From Sweltsa coloradensis (Eukaryota > Arthropoda > Insecta > Plecoptera > Chloroperlidae): a DNA stretch of 64,000 nucleotides. Of the stretch, positions 44,000-57,479 are shown piece after piece. The stretch covers positions 124,001 to 188,000 of the forward strand of contig JAMZAV010001282.1 of assembly GCA_024449915.1 (NCBI GenBank), written 5' to 3'. Position numbers and translations under genes: made by a program. The notes under the pieces are model-generated. The model had not been told where the DNA came from, made no database searches, and saw nothing but the letters and a program-made list of their open reading frames with translations. Position 1 is the stretch's first letter. Each line of letters starts with the position of its first letter.

Positions 44000-46400
44000 T
44001 ACAAGGGTATCCCTTGGGATTTTGTTCTTAAAGGGGTATTCACCCGTTAAACTCAAAAAAATATATTCTTAACAAATTTGTTATAAAAATTTTGAAGAGA
44101 ACAGCTGTGGTAACAGAATAAATTTGGGCCACCAAAAAAACCGAAAAAATGATCAAATGGAAATTTCTTTTTCTGGGTCCATCGGAAAAAATCTTCCATA
44201 CAAAACAACTGAAGGTACGGGAAAATAATATTTCCCACTATTAACTACTTGAAAACCTTTTTTGTAAATCTGGTTTTTGGTCAAACTCAAAAAAAATGAT
44301 ATGCGAGCCCAAAGAAGGGTTTGTTTTCGAAATTTCATTTTCTTTGGGGTTTTAAACCCTGGTTTTTTAAATTTAAAACCAAAACTCGAATTTTTTTTAA
44401 AAAAATTTCGAACCAAACCTGAAACGAACCGAACCGAACGTAAAGGGATCCCTCCCAAACAGTTATATTAGAAATAAGTCGGCCGGCACCTCCCCCAAAA
44501 AAAGTAACAAGTATTTATCTTCTAAACCCGGGAAACCCATTTTTTTGGTATCGGGAATTGGGAAACCCTTTTTTAAACTCTAAATTAAAAAACTTTTTAA
44601 AATTGCGAGTTAAATTTTCGCACATTCAATATTTTTGCAGCTAAGAGATTAATTTGGGTACTTTTTTAAAGGGCCGATTTTGAAAAAGGGGTTTAAAAAT
44701 ACGTACGATGCTCTAGGGGTGATCTATGTGGAACACAAAATAAGCAGGTTAAATCCGATTCGCAAATTTCAGGATAAAAATCTCATGATTGAAATCACAG
44801 TTCCAAGATATAATTGTTTAAACAGTCATTATAATTTTTGGGGGTATTTTCATCAAAACCGTTCATCTACTATTCAGTCCGTTCACTTCACACTTACGTT
44901 ATTTCTTTAGTTTATTCATTCATTTAAAATTTTATTTTTGGATGAGCGAAGCGAAGACTTCAATTTCATTGACCCCCCCAAAAATATTAGCTCGTATTTC
45001 CCTTTTTTCTGTCTGTTTGTTCGTTCTCTACCGGGAAAACGGCATGTGCGATCTTGATGAAAATTGAAGAGGACCTTCTGAATCTCTGAACTTAGACCTG
45101 CTACGTTTTGGGTAATCGATTTAAAAATTTTTCTGAATCGACTTTTACGATTTTTTTTCTTTCGATTTTTTTAAAGCGATTTTCGGACATTTTGGGCCGA
45201 TTCAGACCAAACGGGTGAGACAAACACGTTCATATTTTACATGGACATTAAAGTAATGGTGATGTAGTACCTTTAGAAAGAAAAAAAATGAAAAAGTTAG
45301 CCAGAATCCATAGAAACAAAGGTTTTAATATAAGTTTTTTTAGGTGTACAATAATAAACAAGTACTAGAAACTTGACAACAATCACCTACAATGCGTACA
45401 AAAAGCAAGTCTTCAGGCCTCCAGATATTTCAAATTCTATTTCTTGCAATGGAACTTGAAGAAGTAAAGAGATCCCACGCATACTAAAAACTTTAAATAG
45501 CTCATCCATCAACGCGACTAAAAAAGCGTCCGCGAAGCGGCCTTGTATAATCTGCATCCTTACTGTTGCATCATAGTCCTTTGTAACCTTTGTACTAAGT
45601 TGACAACTTCTAAAATAAAAATAACAATGAAAAATATATTTTGTAATTGAACTATAGGTACACTAAAAACTTAACTGCAATAATTAAAATTCTTTCTATT
45701 TACTATTTAAAATAATTACGGATGAACTGGTTTAGTCCCGATTTAATCTATGTTCGATAGGCCTACCACGTGATTGTTTTTCTGTCTACCCTTGTAGAAA
45801 GTTTGTCTCCTTTCACTTTAGTTTAGGTAAATTAATTGTGCCACATTGAAGATTTTACACCATTTCTTCTCTGGAGGCCAAAAAAGTTTATTTGCCAGAA
45901 ACCTACTAGTAATTTTAAAGTAAAAATTATATTTTTGATTGTGGTTGTCTTCGTTAGGGTTAATTAGGGGCCCTTTTTTATAATCCCGTAAAAAGATCAA
46001 TATTGACGTTGGAGGAAAAATTGCGAGTCGCTGAATTTTTGCCGAGTTTCCTTTTATAATACTAACAAATACTAAAAAACCCCCCACAAACGGGTGGGGG
46101 CCGGGCCCCATATTGGAAAATGGCAGCCAAAAGGGTTTGTTATCGAATTCTCCAAATTGGTTTTAGATGAAAAAATATTTTTCAATGGCCCCCCAAAAAA
46201 ATTTTCCCCCCTTAATTCCCTACAAAAAAAGGTGTTTCTTAGTCTTGACAGGGGGGAAAGGTTTCGTCAAAATTGGGTTTATATGTTTTCCCTGGGACCC
46301 GCTTATTTCCAAATTTTCACGCCCAGCATCAAACAATGCCCGGTAAATCCGTAAAAAAAACGATTTAAATACAAAAGGACTTTTGTACGGTGTTCATGAA
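44000..46400. other. Homopolymer-inflated, probably low-quality sequence
   Basis: Unusually many 3-8 base homopolymers are stacked together (for example GGCCCCCCAAAAAAATTTTCC near 46184). The mirrored copy at about 47745 reads GGCAAAAATATTTCCC. Open frames in this interval should not be trusted. Confidence 0.55.
44937..45545 (+). mobile_element. Repeat family A, copy 5
   Basis: Starts TTGGATGAGCGAAGCGAAGA, contains GCGATCTTGATGAAAATTG and ACATGGACATTAAAGTAATG, ends AGCTCATCCATCAACGCGAC followed by TCCGCGAAGCGGCC, a perfect short hairpin. About 600 bp; no ORF. Confidence 0.85.
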
Positions 46401-47940
46401 AGCATCCATTTATTATTTAAAAAAATCAGGTCTGCGAAATCCAATTTGCATTTACCCGGAATTTGCTTTTTCCATTGTTGACATTTCCTCAAAAATGCTA
46501 TATTTTACTGTCCATTATTAAGCACTAAATAGCATTGGAGGAAAAATTCTTTCTACGCACATGAAATGACTCAAATAATGAACCGATTACAACCAAAGTT
46601 TAAATCCAATATGGCTGCTAATTCCTAATATCCACAACATCAAAGTGAATTATTGGATGAGCGTAGCGAGCGTAGCGAGTGGAGCGAAGACTTCAATTTC
46701 ACTGACCCCCCAAAATATTTAGCTCGGGTGTTTTTTTTTTTTTTTTTTTTTTTTTCCGTCTGTTTGTTCGCCCGATTCCGGGCAAACGGCATATGCGATC
46801 TTTATGAAAATTTGAGGGGACCTTCGTTTTCTCTGAACTTAGAGGTGTATTGTTTTTGGGTACAATCGAAAAAATATTTCTCATGAATATCGTACTTTTA
46901 CGATTTTTTTTCGATTTTTAGTGCGATATTTTCGTGACATTTGGTCCGATTCTGACCAAACGGGTGGGGCTACAACGTTCATATTTCACATGGACATTAA
47001 GGTTATGGTGATGTAGTACCTTTTGAAAGAAAAATTTGAAAAAGTTAGCCAGAATCCACAGAAATAAAGGTTTTAATATGAGTTTATTGAAGTTTATAAT
47101 ACCAATTAACACGTAACAATAGAAACTTGACAACAATCACCTACAATGCATTCAAAAAGCACTTGCAAAGGAAAAGTGCAAACAAACGCAAAAAACGCAA
47201 ACAAAAAAATTACAAAAACGCTCATCCATCAACGCGGCGGGACTTTAGCGTTTTCCTAGTGTAACAAAAAGAGTGTAAAAACAGCAACGAAAACAGTATT
47301 CATATTGTGAATATAAGGAATTAGCAGCCATATTGGATTTAAACTTTGGTTGTAATCGGATCATTATTTAAGTCATTTCAATGTGCGTAGAAAGAATTTT
47401 TCCTCAAATGCTATTTAGTGCTTAATAATGGACAGTAAAATATGGCATTTTTTAGGAAATGCCAACAATGGAAAAATCCAAATTCCGGGTAAATACAAAA
47501 TCCGATTTTGCAGAAATGATTTTTTAAAATACTAATGGAAGCTTTCATGAACCCCGTACACAAGTTTTTTTGTATTTCAATCGATTTCTTACAGATTTAC
47601 CGGGCATTGTTTGATGCTGGGCGTGAAAATTTGGAAATAAGCTGGTACTCCAATAAGCAACAGATAAACCACGATTTTGTGACGTAATCGTTGCCCCTAC
47701 CAAAACTATAGAAGACACCTGTTTTGTAGGGAATTGAATGGGAAATATTTTTGCCATTGAGATATTTTGTCTATCTCAAACCAATTTGGAGATATTCGAT
47801 AACAAACACCTTTTGGCCGCCATTTTCCAATATGGCGGCCGAAGCTCCAGTCCGATTGTAGGGGAGTTTTAGTATGTTGATAAGTATCATTTAAGGAAGG
47901 TCTCTGCAAAAATTCAGCGACATCGCAATTTTTTCCTCCA
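46010..47940. mobile_element. Inverted-repeat element with family A in its centre
   Basis: Arms of about 630 bp (46010-46640 and 47308-47940) are inverted copies: CAATATGGCTGCTAATTCC against GGAATTAGCAGCCATATTGG, GCCCGGTAAATC against GATTTACCGGGC, TTGGAGGAAAAATTGC against GCAATTTTTTCCTCCA. The left arm carries homopolymer damage. The spacer is almost entirely the family A copy at 46651. Confidence 0.8.
46651..47265 (+). mobile_element. Repeat family A, copy 6 (near full length)
   Basis: Starts TTGGATGAGCGTAGCGAGCG, ends CATCAACGCGGCGGGACTTT then AGCGTTTTCCTAG. The last part forms hairpin AACGC...GCGTT before CTAG, as in the 9283 copy, and sequence diverges immediately after CTAGT. Confidence 0.85.
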
Positions 47941-48299
47941 AAAATTCTTATTTGACAGGATTATTATTAAAAAGATAATATTATAGTAAAATAAATTGAG
48001 GTGAGTGAAGGTCAAAGAGGTTAAATGTAAATAGCTATTTGCTAACTGCCAAATGTGCCCCATTCCCTCTTAACAATCTTACGATCTTATACATTGTGTG
48101 CAGAATAACACTGTGTTACTTCGCTACTTTTAATAGTACCCGATAACTCATTTATTTCTGTTTTTTACAAGTCATATCATTATTATCTTGACAACCATTA
48201 TTAGCCTACGTGGCTATGTTTTACTCCCAGCGTTCTGAGCACTTAGTTATTTTGGCAAAGTTTATTACATTGCCATTAATTTCTTTTAACTGTCACTTT
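47941..48299. other. Short flank of the giant palindrome
   Basis: AT-rich, no features seen. It ends at the AATGGC target duplication. Confidence 0.5.
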
Positions 48300-48305
48300 A
48301 ATGGC

Positions 48306-49020
48306 AGTAGTATGGGAGTCACCCTGGCACTCATTTGCATAATCACCCCCCCCCCTCATTAGCATAAATTAGCATAAATTAGCATAATGACGTCAATCGA
48401 ATGTTCTGAGAAGCCACGCCCCCAATAGATAATTAACTAATTAGTATAATTAATTACCTCATTTACATAAATTGCATATGTCCTCATGTGCATCACTTTG
48501 CATAATGTCATCATTGAAAGTTCTAGAAAACCCTAGGACCCTCATTGCATAATTAAAATTAACCTCATTAATAACTTAATTAATTATCTCAATTTACCAT
48601 AATTTAATTTTGTCAATTATCCCCACGCCCCTAAGTAACGTTAGTCTACTCTCGAGTATTTACCCGAGTCCCTCGGAGATGTCACTCGACGGTGGCTTGA
48701 GATGAGACTGAGGCTCCCTGTTCAGTGCAGCCCCTAAAGGTAGGGTATTAGCCCCACACTCTAGTGGCCAGTTAGGCTACTATTAATTATTGATTTTTGC
48801 CAATAAGCGTCCCAGTGGTAGATGCAGTAATAATATTGATTTTTTATGGATTGTCTGGAAGCTTGAGCATTTTAGGCCGTGGCGAACCTGAGAAGGGCAA
48901 ATACTTTTTCATTGACGTATTGATTTTTTATTAAGGATTTTTGATTTTATTATTATTGTTTTCTTGATTTATAATAATAAATTTTCAACCGTAATGTCGT
49001 CGGACGGTCTATAAAACTAG
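48306..49020 (+). repeat. Outer arm segment of the palindrome, left
   Basis: Not GT-rich. Contains repeated TTAGCATAAATTAGCATAA and CATTTGCATAAT words, a GACGTCA motif, and CTCGAGTATTTACCCGAG. The mirrored segment is about 61360-62081. A TATAAAA at about 49010 precedes the GT-rich part, possibly a promoter. Confidence 0.7.
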
Positions 49021-52000
49021 GTGTTAGAGGGTTCGAGAACATTCAGTACTAGTGTGTATCTCGCTTAAGCAAGTTCTGTGTGTGCCTTGTATGTGCATGT
49101 TTCTTTATGTCTTTGTGGTATACTGGTTTAAGTGTATACTGTTTATGTCAAGTTTATAAGTTTAAAGCAGTTGCAGTTGGAGGTTGATATTTAGTGATTT
49201 GTAATTTTGTATGGTTACTTTGTTTAAGTTTTTCAATTGTGTGTGGTGTGTGTCAAGGTAGATTTATATTATTCGTTTTTTTTTGGTGGTGTTTGTCAAT
49301 GAGTGTTTTTTTTTTGTGCTTGGGTGTGTGACTGTAAGCTTGTTTGAGTGTGCGGCGTGAGAGAGTGAGGGAAATATGTGATGGGAGTGCTTGAGTTTCG
49401 TTTAATGGAGGCTGTGTAGGGGTGAGTGTCTAGGTAAGGTGAGTGGTGCGTATATTATGTGGAGTAAATGTGTCCGGTGTGTCAAGCTTAATGTGCGTGT
49501 GCATGGTATTAAGAGGTGAGAATGTGATAGTGGTAAGGTTTTATTTTTCAAAAAACCTATGTGAGGACTGAGTGTGTGTATGTGGTTGGAGTGATGGTGT
49601 GAATGCATGTTTTGATGTAAGAATGTGGGACAATAAGCCCTAAGAGTATGAAAGTAGTGAAGGTGTGTGTGCGCGCATGCGTATGTACAATTCGGTTTGA
49701 ATAAGTGTGTGAAAGTGCTATGCATGTTGAGTGTTGGTGTTGTTATGTACATACATCGTTGTAGTATATGCAATGATGTGGTTAATAAGTGTTTTAGAGT
49801 GTGTGCATCTGTATGCCTGAATTTGAGTAATGTGTGCTTGAGAGGCCTGTGTGCTAATACGTCAGGATAAGTATGTGTTTGCATGAGGTTAAGGCGTACA
49901 TGTTAAAGGGTGTGGTGGGTGTGTGTGTGTGCAAGTTGTTTATGTAAGAATAAGCAAGTATGTGTATGTTTGTGGTGGCGTGAAGGGGTTTTAACGGTGT
50001 ATATTTTTAGTGGGAGCTGTCTGTGTAACATGAGAGGCCAGTGGGGAATGTAAGTGTGCTATAGGGTGTATGTGTAAGTCTGTGTGTGAAATGGTTGTGC
50101 AATATGGAAAAGTTTATTTTAATTTGACTATAATTTTTGCATGTACAAGTGTATTGTTAAGTATAAGTGTGTATGTTTTGTATGTGTGTACATATTATGT
50201 CGAGGGGTAATTTTGATTATTTTGATTTTTTTTTTTAAAATGTGATAGAGTAAAGCTAGTCCTGCTACGTATGTGTAAGTGCGTAAAAGTGTATACATGT
50301 TGTGTGTTGTGCAGGAGGGGTGGCGTGTATGAAAGATTATTCAGTGGCGTGTGTGAGTGTGAATGTGTCAGGTGTTAGGCGGTGCATGTGATGGGTGTGT
50401 CTGGAGGATGTGCGAAGTGTTATACATTGTGAGTGTGGCTAGTCTGGTAGGGTTTTGGTGTGTGCTAGGTTGTGTAGTGATGAATGTGTTAAAAGTAAGG
50501 TGTTAAATGTATTTGTGTATGGGCATGTGTTGCTTAAGTTTCGGCCCAGTGTGTGTACATTGTTAAGTTAAGTCAAAGTTGTGATCGAGTGGTGTGGCGT
50601 AGTATGTTTTATTTTATTTGTATGTACATGTGTGTGATAGGACTATATAAATGTTGTGTTTTGGTGCAGGGGGGTTAGTGTGTGATGAAGAAAGTTATTT
50701 CTATGGTGTGGCGGGAGTGTGAATGTGTAAGTGTGTGCATGTGTTGAGTGTAGTCTGATGAGAAAGGGCGTGTGTATACATTTGAAAAAAGTTTAGTTTT
50801 TAAATTATTTTAGTAGTGTGTGTGTGTATTATGCACAAGTGTAAGTTGTTTAAAGTGAATATGCTTTGTGTGTGAGAGAGTGTTGGCAGTCTGGCAGAGG
50901 TGTGCTAGGTTGTGTAGTGATGAAATGTTGTTTGAAGTAAGTTGTGTATAACGCTTTTGTGTTATGTTCATGTGTGCTTAAGTTTTAGGCCCATGTGTGT
51001 TATATTGTGTAAGGTGTGTGTGGTGCGGCAGTCGTGTAGTATATATATATTTTTTTCATGTTCATGTGTGTACAGTGACTATATAAATGTTGTGTGTTGT
51101 GTTGAAGAGTGTAAGTGTGTTGGTGAGTGACTATGTGTGCAGGTTTGAGTGTGAATGTGTAAGGTGTTAAGGCTGTGTAGTGTTGGGTGTATGTTCTGTG
51201 AGAGGTGAGGAGTGTATACATTTGTGAGGAGTGTAGGCTAGTCTGGTAGTGTGTTTTGGTGTGTGCTAAGGTTGGTAGTGAGAATGTGTTAAAGTAAGTG
51301 TGTTATAATGTATTTGTGTTATGTGAATGTGTTGCTTTAGTTTAGGCCATGTGGTCGTGTGACATTGTGGCGTAGTTGTTTTATTTTATTTGTATGTATG
51401 TATATGTGTGTGATAGTGCCTATATAAAATGTTGTGTGTGGTGCAGGAGGGTTAGTGTGTGAGCCGAAAGATTATATTATGTGTGTTGAGTGTGAAGTGG
51501 AAGGTGTTAGGCTGTGTATGTGTTTGTCGGTTGTATGTCGTTAGATGTGCGTGTGATACATTGTACAAATAGAGTAGTTTTATAATTTATTTTAGTTATG
51601 TGTGTGTGTGGTATATGCACAAGTGTAAGGTTTGTTAATGTGAATATGCTTTTGTGTGTGAGTGTTGCCAGTTGGCAGAGTGTGTGCTAGGTTGTGTAGT
51701 AATGAGTGTGTTTAAGTATAAGTTCAGTGTTATATGGTGGGGTTTTTTTTTTTACTGTCCCGGTGTTATGTGATGGCATGTGATTTGCTTGAGGTTATCC
51801 TTATGTGGATACACTGTGTAAGTAAGTGTGAAGCGCGAGAGTGTGTGTGCGAAGTAAGTATGTATATGTGTGTGATAGTGACTATATAAATAAATGTTGT
51901 GTGGGTGCAGGAGGGGTAGGTGTTGATGAAGAAAGATTATTTCCATGTGGGAATGTTGTGTGTTAGGCTGTGCATGTGTGAGTGTAGTCTGTGAGAGTGA

Positions 52001-52760
52001 GTGTGTTGTAAAACATTAAAAAAAGTTGTTTTTAAATTTATTTAGTATGTGTGTCGGATTAGCACACAGTGTAAGTTTGTTTTAGATGTTGAATATGCTT
52101 TGTGTGTGGAAGTGTTGGCCAATTCTGGCAGAGGTGTGCTAGGGTGTAGTAATGATTGTGTGTAAGTAATTCAGTGTTATAATGTTTTGTGTTATGTGCC
52201 AGTGTTGCTTGTTGAGGTTTATACTTACGTGTATACTTTGTTGTAAGTAAGTGTGAATTTGCGATAGTGTGTGTGCGTTAGTATGTATGTATGCGAGTTA
52301 AAGTGACGCGTGTGAGTTGTGTAAGAGTGTTGTGTGTCATGTAGGAGTGATTATAGTTTGCGTGTTGGTGTGAATGCATAAGTGCATTAGGTGTTGGTGT
52401 GTGTTATATGTTGTGAGTGGTGTGTTTTTTAAGAGTGTAGTTTTAAGTGTTTGGAGCGGGTGTGCATGTATCTTAGTATACAAGCAAGTTTGTGTGTGAG
52501 AGAGTGGAGCTGGCGGCTACGTGGAGGGAAAGTATGTGTGGGAGTGATGGTGTGACGAAGTGTATATTTATTATAAGTTAGTTTTGTGTTTTAGTAGTGT
52601 TTATGTGATGTATGGAGGTTTGCAAAGCAAATCTGTGAAAGATGAGCATGCGGAGGATGTGTAGGTGGAGTCTGCGTTTGGTGTAGTGTTGAATTTGATT
52701 GATATGTTAGTGTGTATTAGTGTGCCTGCATATTGTGTAGGTTTGAATAAATGTGTGCGT
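49021..52760 (+). repeat. GT-rich tandem array, left arm
   Basis: Degenerate TGTG-rich sequence organised in units of about 340-460 bp. ACTATATAAATG-type markers fall at about 50641, 51077, 51419 and 51880. TGCTAGGTTGTGTAGT markers recur at about 50463, 50906 and 51687. Units also share GTGCAGGAGGGTTAGTGTG and TATGCACAAGTGTAAG. No coding frame. Confidence 0.8.
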
Positions 52761-53199
52761 TTGTACTTCAAATCTTGTCGAATATGAGCATTTTTATTTG
52801 TATTATTTTATTTTTAATTTTAGAATTCATGTTTGACTCTGTGTAGTGTGTGAGTGGTTATATGGTTCAAATGTGTATACTTGATATAAATTTTATTTCA
52901 TAATTTTTTCTGTTGGTTACTTTGTTATTAGTGATTTCAATGGGCGAGCACCACATTCAATATTGATGTGGTAGTGTGTTTCTACGTAGGTGTTTTGGTG
53001 TTTATATTAAGGTATTTGGAAATATTTTGTCGATATGTCCATGTTTAGCATGTATATGTGACAGTGATATAGTAAATTTACTTTATTTATTTTACAGTTG
53101 GTAACATTTTATTTGTTCATCGTGTGTTGTGTGATTGCAGGATGCCAATGGTTATAGTGAAGAATTATTATGCCACGTTGTTTACATTCACTCGATATC

Positions 53200-55030
53200 A
53201 CATTCGGTTCTCATTTTATTAATTTTTATATAAGTGTACTTTCTTTATTATAAGTGACTGTGATGTTATGTTCGCATTATTATGTTATTTCATTTTCAAT
53301 ACTGTGAGTTCCATGTGAGTGCTACTTGTGTATATGCAGCTAGGTATCATAAAAGGCAAGTTTGCGCGTATGTAATATAGTTTGGGGATAAAATTAATAT
53401 GTCCGTCAAAGGTTGCAGTAGTCGACATTTTTTTATTTTTTATTTAGTTAAAGCTTGGTTTAAATTTTGTATGTGCATTTTTGTGTGTACGATGCATGTT
53501 AGAGTGTTTGAGTTTGTAGGTCATCATGGAAGTCTTTAAGGGTATCCGTGGAGAGTTTGATTATAATAAGTATCAATGCGTGAAAAGAATCGTATTGATA
53601 TTTTACTTAATTTTATTTTGATCAGAGTAGTAGTAGTAGTGTGTGCACTATTATTAAGAATTATTTTGTAGTGTTCATGTTTTAAAGTTATGCGACAGAT
53701 AATTGTTGTGTGTTAGTTATAATTCACATCAGTGTTTGTAAGTTAACAGTTTTGTGAGTGCGTGTGTAGAGCTACCATATTTTATTAGGGTTGAGAGAGT
53801 TGACGGGTGTTGTGAGTGTTTATAAGTTGATGCATTATGAAGTGTATGGTTGTGCAATGGGGTAATTGTATTATTTTTCATGTTAGTAAATAAGGCACGA
53901 TTGCGTTTGAGCGTTATATGTTACAAGTGTATCGTTGGTGTGATTTTCTTTTTTTTTTTGTGGTTATATTCTCTTGTTATTACATACCAAAATAAAAGTA
54001 TCGATAGTGTTATATGTTTTACTTCGAAAGTTACTTCTATTGAGTTGTATGTGTACTATATTTATTTTTTGTTACTTACATAAAAATATTGATAGTGTGA
54101 TTGATGTAATTCGAGTTACTTCTTTTGAGTTGATATATATTTCATTGTTTATTTATTTACCATGTCTTTTCAATTATCAATGACTGCAATGTTTTTATGT
54201 GCGTCAGTTGCTTACGTTAACTATAGTATTTCAATTTTCAAGTAGCTTTAGCCCAATGTGAGTAGCTACTTATGTTATAAAGCAAAGTGTATTAAAATAG
54301 TTTTGCGGGAAGATGCTAATATGTTCGTCAAAGTGATCAGTAGTCGACATTTCTTTTTTTCATTGAGTTGAAGCTAATTAAAATTTGTATGTGCAGGTTG
54401 TGTGTATACGATGCCGTGATATTGTTTGAGTTGGTAGGTTCATATGGAATGTTTTTAAGGGTCTCCTGTGAAGAGTCTGATTATAAAGATTCATGCGCGA
54501 AAAGAATCGTATTAATATTCTTTATTATAAATTATACTTTGACTAGAGTAGTCAGTACAAGTGTGCACTAACTTATTGAGAGTATTTTTGCAGTGTGCAT
54601 GTTTAAAGTGTGGCGAAAATAACTGTTGTGTGTCATAGTTATAATTCACATCCAGTGGTGTGTATGTGTTAACAATTATGAGGGTGCGTGTATATGTGCT
54701 ACAATATTTTATTAGGTGTTGAGACAGTGAACATGTGTATGGTGTGAGTGAATGTTGACTGTATTGTAAGTGTGTGGGGTAGTGTGAGGGTGTAATAGTA
54801 TTTTTTCTTATTTCATGTTAGTTAGTAAGTGCACGCTTGTTTCGTTTTTTTTTTTTACAAGACTGTGAATTCCTTGATGAGTTTTTACATACAGTATTTT
54901 TTCTGTCTTTTATTCCCCTTTGTCATTGGCATACTAAAACAAAAGTATTGATAGTGTATGACTTATTTTTTTGAGTAGGTATGTATATAATTGATTTTTT
55001 TTCAAATTTTTGTGTTATTTCACGGGTACC
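53200..55030 (+). repeat. About 917-bp tandem duplication, left arm
   Basis: GTCGACATTT at 53427 and 54343, GAAAAGAATCGTATT at 53582 and 54499, and GTTATAATTCACATC at 53716 and 54632 are all spaced about 917 bp apart. AT-rich, no gene. Confidence 0.8.
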
Positions 55031-55204
55031 GCTTTACAGTTACGCAAAACTCGGTGAGTTACAGTAAACTGATTGGCTGCGATTTCTAATATGCGGAATA
55101 TTAAGCGAGTACGCAAAATTCCGGTTGCGTTACTGTACTCATCGCATTAGTTATTTGTGCCGTCCGCATATGAACGCGACCGTTATAGATACCTCTAAAC
55201 AAAA
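55031..55204 (+). other. Unique 174-bp centre of the palindrome
   Basis: Bounded by GGTACC on both sides (55025-55030, 55205-55210). Less AT-biased than the arms. GCGAGTACGCAA and TTGCGTTACTGTACTCATCGC can pair as an internal hairpin. TTACAGTAAAC/TTACTGTA words recur. No ORF of note. Confidence 0.7.
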
Positions 55205-57040
55205 GGTACCACGTGAATAAAACAAAACATAATTTGAAAAAAAAATAAATTATATAACTACTACTCAAAAAAAAAAAAGTAATACACTATCAATACTTTT
55301 GTTTTAGTATGCAATGGACAAAGGAATAAAAGGACAGAAAAAAATACTGTATTTAAAAAAACTCATCAAGGAATTCACAAGTCGTGTAAAAAAAAAAAAC
55401 GAACAAGCGTTGCAACTTACTAAACTAACATGAAATAGAAAAATACATTACACACATCACCACACCCACACACTTTACAAATACAATCAACATTCACCAC
55501 ACACATTACACATGTTCACTGTCATCAAACAACCTAATATAAAAATATTGTAGCACATATACACGCACCCTCATAATTGTTAAAATACACACCACTGGAT
55601 GTGAATTATATATGACACACAACAGTTATAATTTGTCGCCCACACATTTAAACATGGCACCACTGCAGAAATACTCTCAATAAGTAGTGCACACTTGTAC
55701 TACTACTCTAGTCAAAGATAATTTATAATAAAGAATATTAATACGATTCTTTTCGCGGCATTGAAATCTTTATATAATCAGACTCTCACACGGATACCCT
55801 TAAAAACATTCCATGAGGGAACCTACCACTCAAACAATATCACATGCATCGGTATACACACAAACATGCACATACAAAGTTTAATAGCTTCAAAACTCAA
55901 TGAAAAAAAAGAAAATGTCGACTACTGATACTTTGACGAACATATTAGCAATCTATCCCCAAAACTATTTTTAATACACTTGCTTATAAACATAAGTAGC
56001 ATCACATGGGCTAAGCACTGAAAAATGGAAATACTAATAGTGAACGTAGCAACGAGCACATACATTGCAGTCATTTGATATCGAACAAGAACATGAAATA
56101 AATAAAAAATGAATCTATATATCAACTCAAAAGAAGAAACTTCGAGGTACATCTATACACACTATCAATATTTTTATTGTACGTAACAAAAAATTAATAT
56201 ATGTATCACATACCAACTCCATAGAAGTACTTCGAAGTAAAACATATACACACTATCGATACTTTTTATTTTGGTATGTAAATAACAAAGGAGAATATAA
56301 CACAAAAAAAAAAAATCACCAAGACTACACTTGTAAAAATAATAACGCTCAAAACGAAAAGCGTGCACTTATTTACTAACATGAAAAAATAATACAATAA
56401 CCATTGCACAACCTACACTTCATAAATGCATCAACTTATAAAACACCTCACACACCACCCGGTCACTCTCATCAACACCAATAAATAATGTAGCTCATAC
56501 ACACGCATCACAAAACTGTTAAACTTACAAGCACTGGATGTGAATTATAACTAACACACAACAATTATCTGTCGCAATAACTTTAAAACATGAACACTAC
56601 AAAAATATATCTTAATAAGTAAGTGCACACACTACTACTATTACTCTGATCAAAATATAAATTATTAGTTAAAAAATCAATACGATTCTTTTCACGCATT
56701 GTATAATTTATAATCAGACTCTCACAACGGATACACTAAGAACATTCATGATGAAACTTACAAACCAAACAATATCAAATGCACGGTACACACAAAAAAT
56801 GCACATACAATTTACAAGCTTTAACTAAATAAAAAATAAAAAAACTGTCGACCTACTGCCAACACTTGGACGGACATATTAACATTTATCCCAAAACTAT
56901 ATTAAACAACGCGCAAACTTGCCGTTTTGATACCCTAGCTGATATACACAAGTAGCACTCACATGAAAACTAAACAGTACTTGAAAATGAAATACATAAT
57001 AAATGCAGAAACATAACAGCACAGTCACTTAATAATAACG
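55205..57040 (-). repeat. About 917-930 bp tandem duplication, right arm
   Basis: Mirror of 53200-55030. GTCGAC at about 55917 and 56848, and AATACGATTCTTTTC at about 55740 and 56682, show the same two-unit structure. Confidence 0.8.
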
Positions 57041-57479
57041 AAAACAGTACACTTATATAAAAAATTAATAAAAACTAGAACACGAAAATGGGATATCGAT
57101 AGTGAACGTAGAAAAACACGTGGCATAATAATTTCTTCACTATAAAAACATTGCATCCACTGTCAATCAACACAAACACACGAGAAGAACAAAATAAAAT
57201 GTTACCAAACTGTTAAATAAATAAAGTAAAATATTCGAGTATCACGTCACATATACATGTACAACATGGACATATCGACAAATATTTCAAATACCTTAAT
57301 ATAAACACCAAACACCTACGTAGAAACACACTATCACATCAATAATTGAATGTGGTGCTCGCCCATTGGAAATCACTATAACAAAAAACCAAAGAAAAAT
57401 TATGAAATAAACTTTATATCAAGTATAACCATTTGAACCTATATACACACTCACACACTACACAGAGTCAAACATGATT

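Noticed and set aside
44153..44910. Several open frames of 60-100 codons
   Set aside because: They lie in the homopolymer-inflated patch, are Lys/Phe rich, and resemble no family.
49402..49884. 160-codon minus-strand open frame
   Set aside because: It is the complement of GT-rich tandem repeats, composed mostly of His, Thr, Leu and Ser. Open frames arise because stop codons are rare in CA-rich DNA. No domain and no mirror-conserved protein in the right arm.
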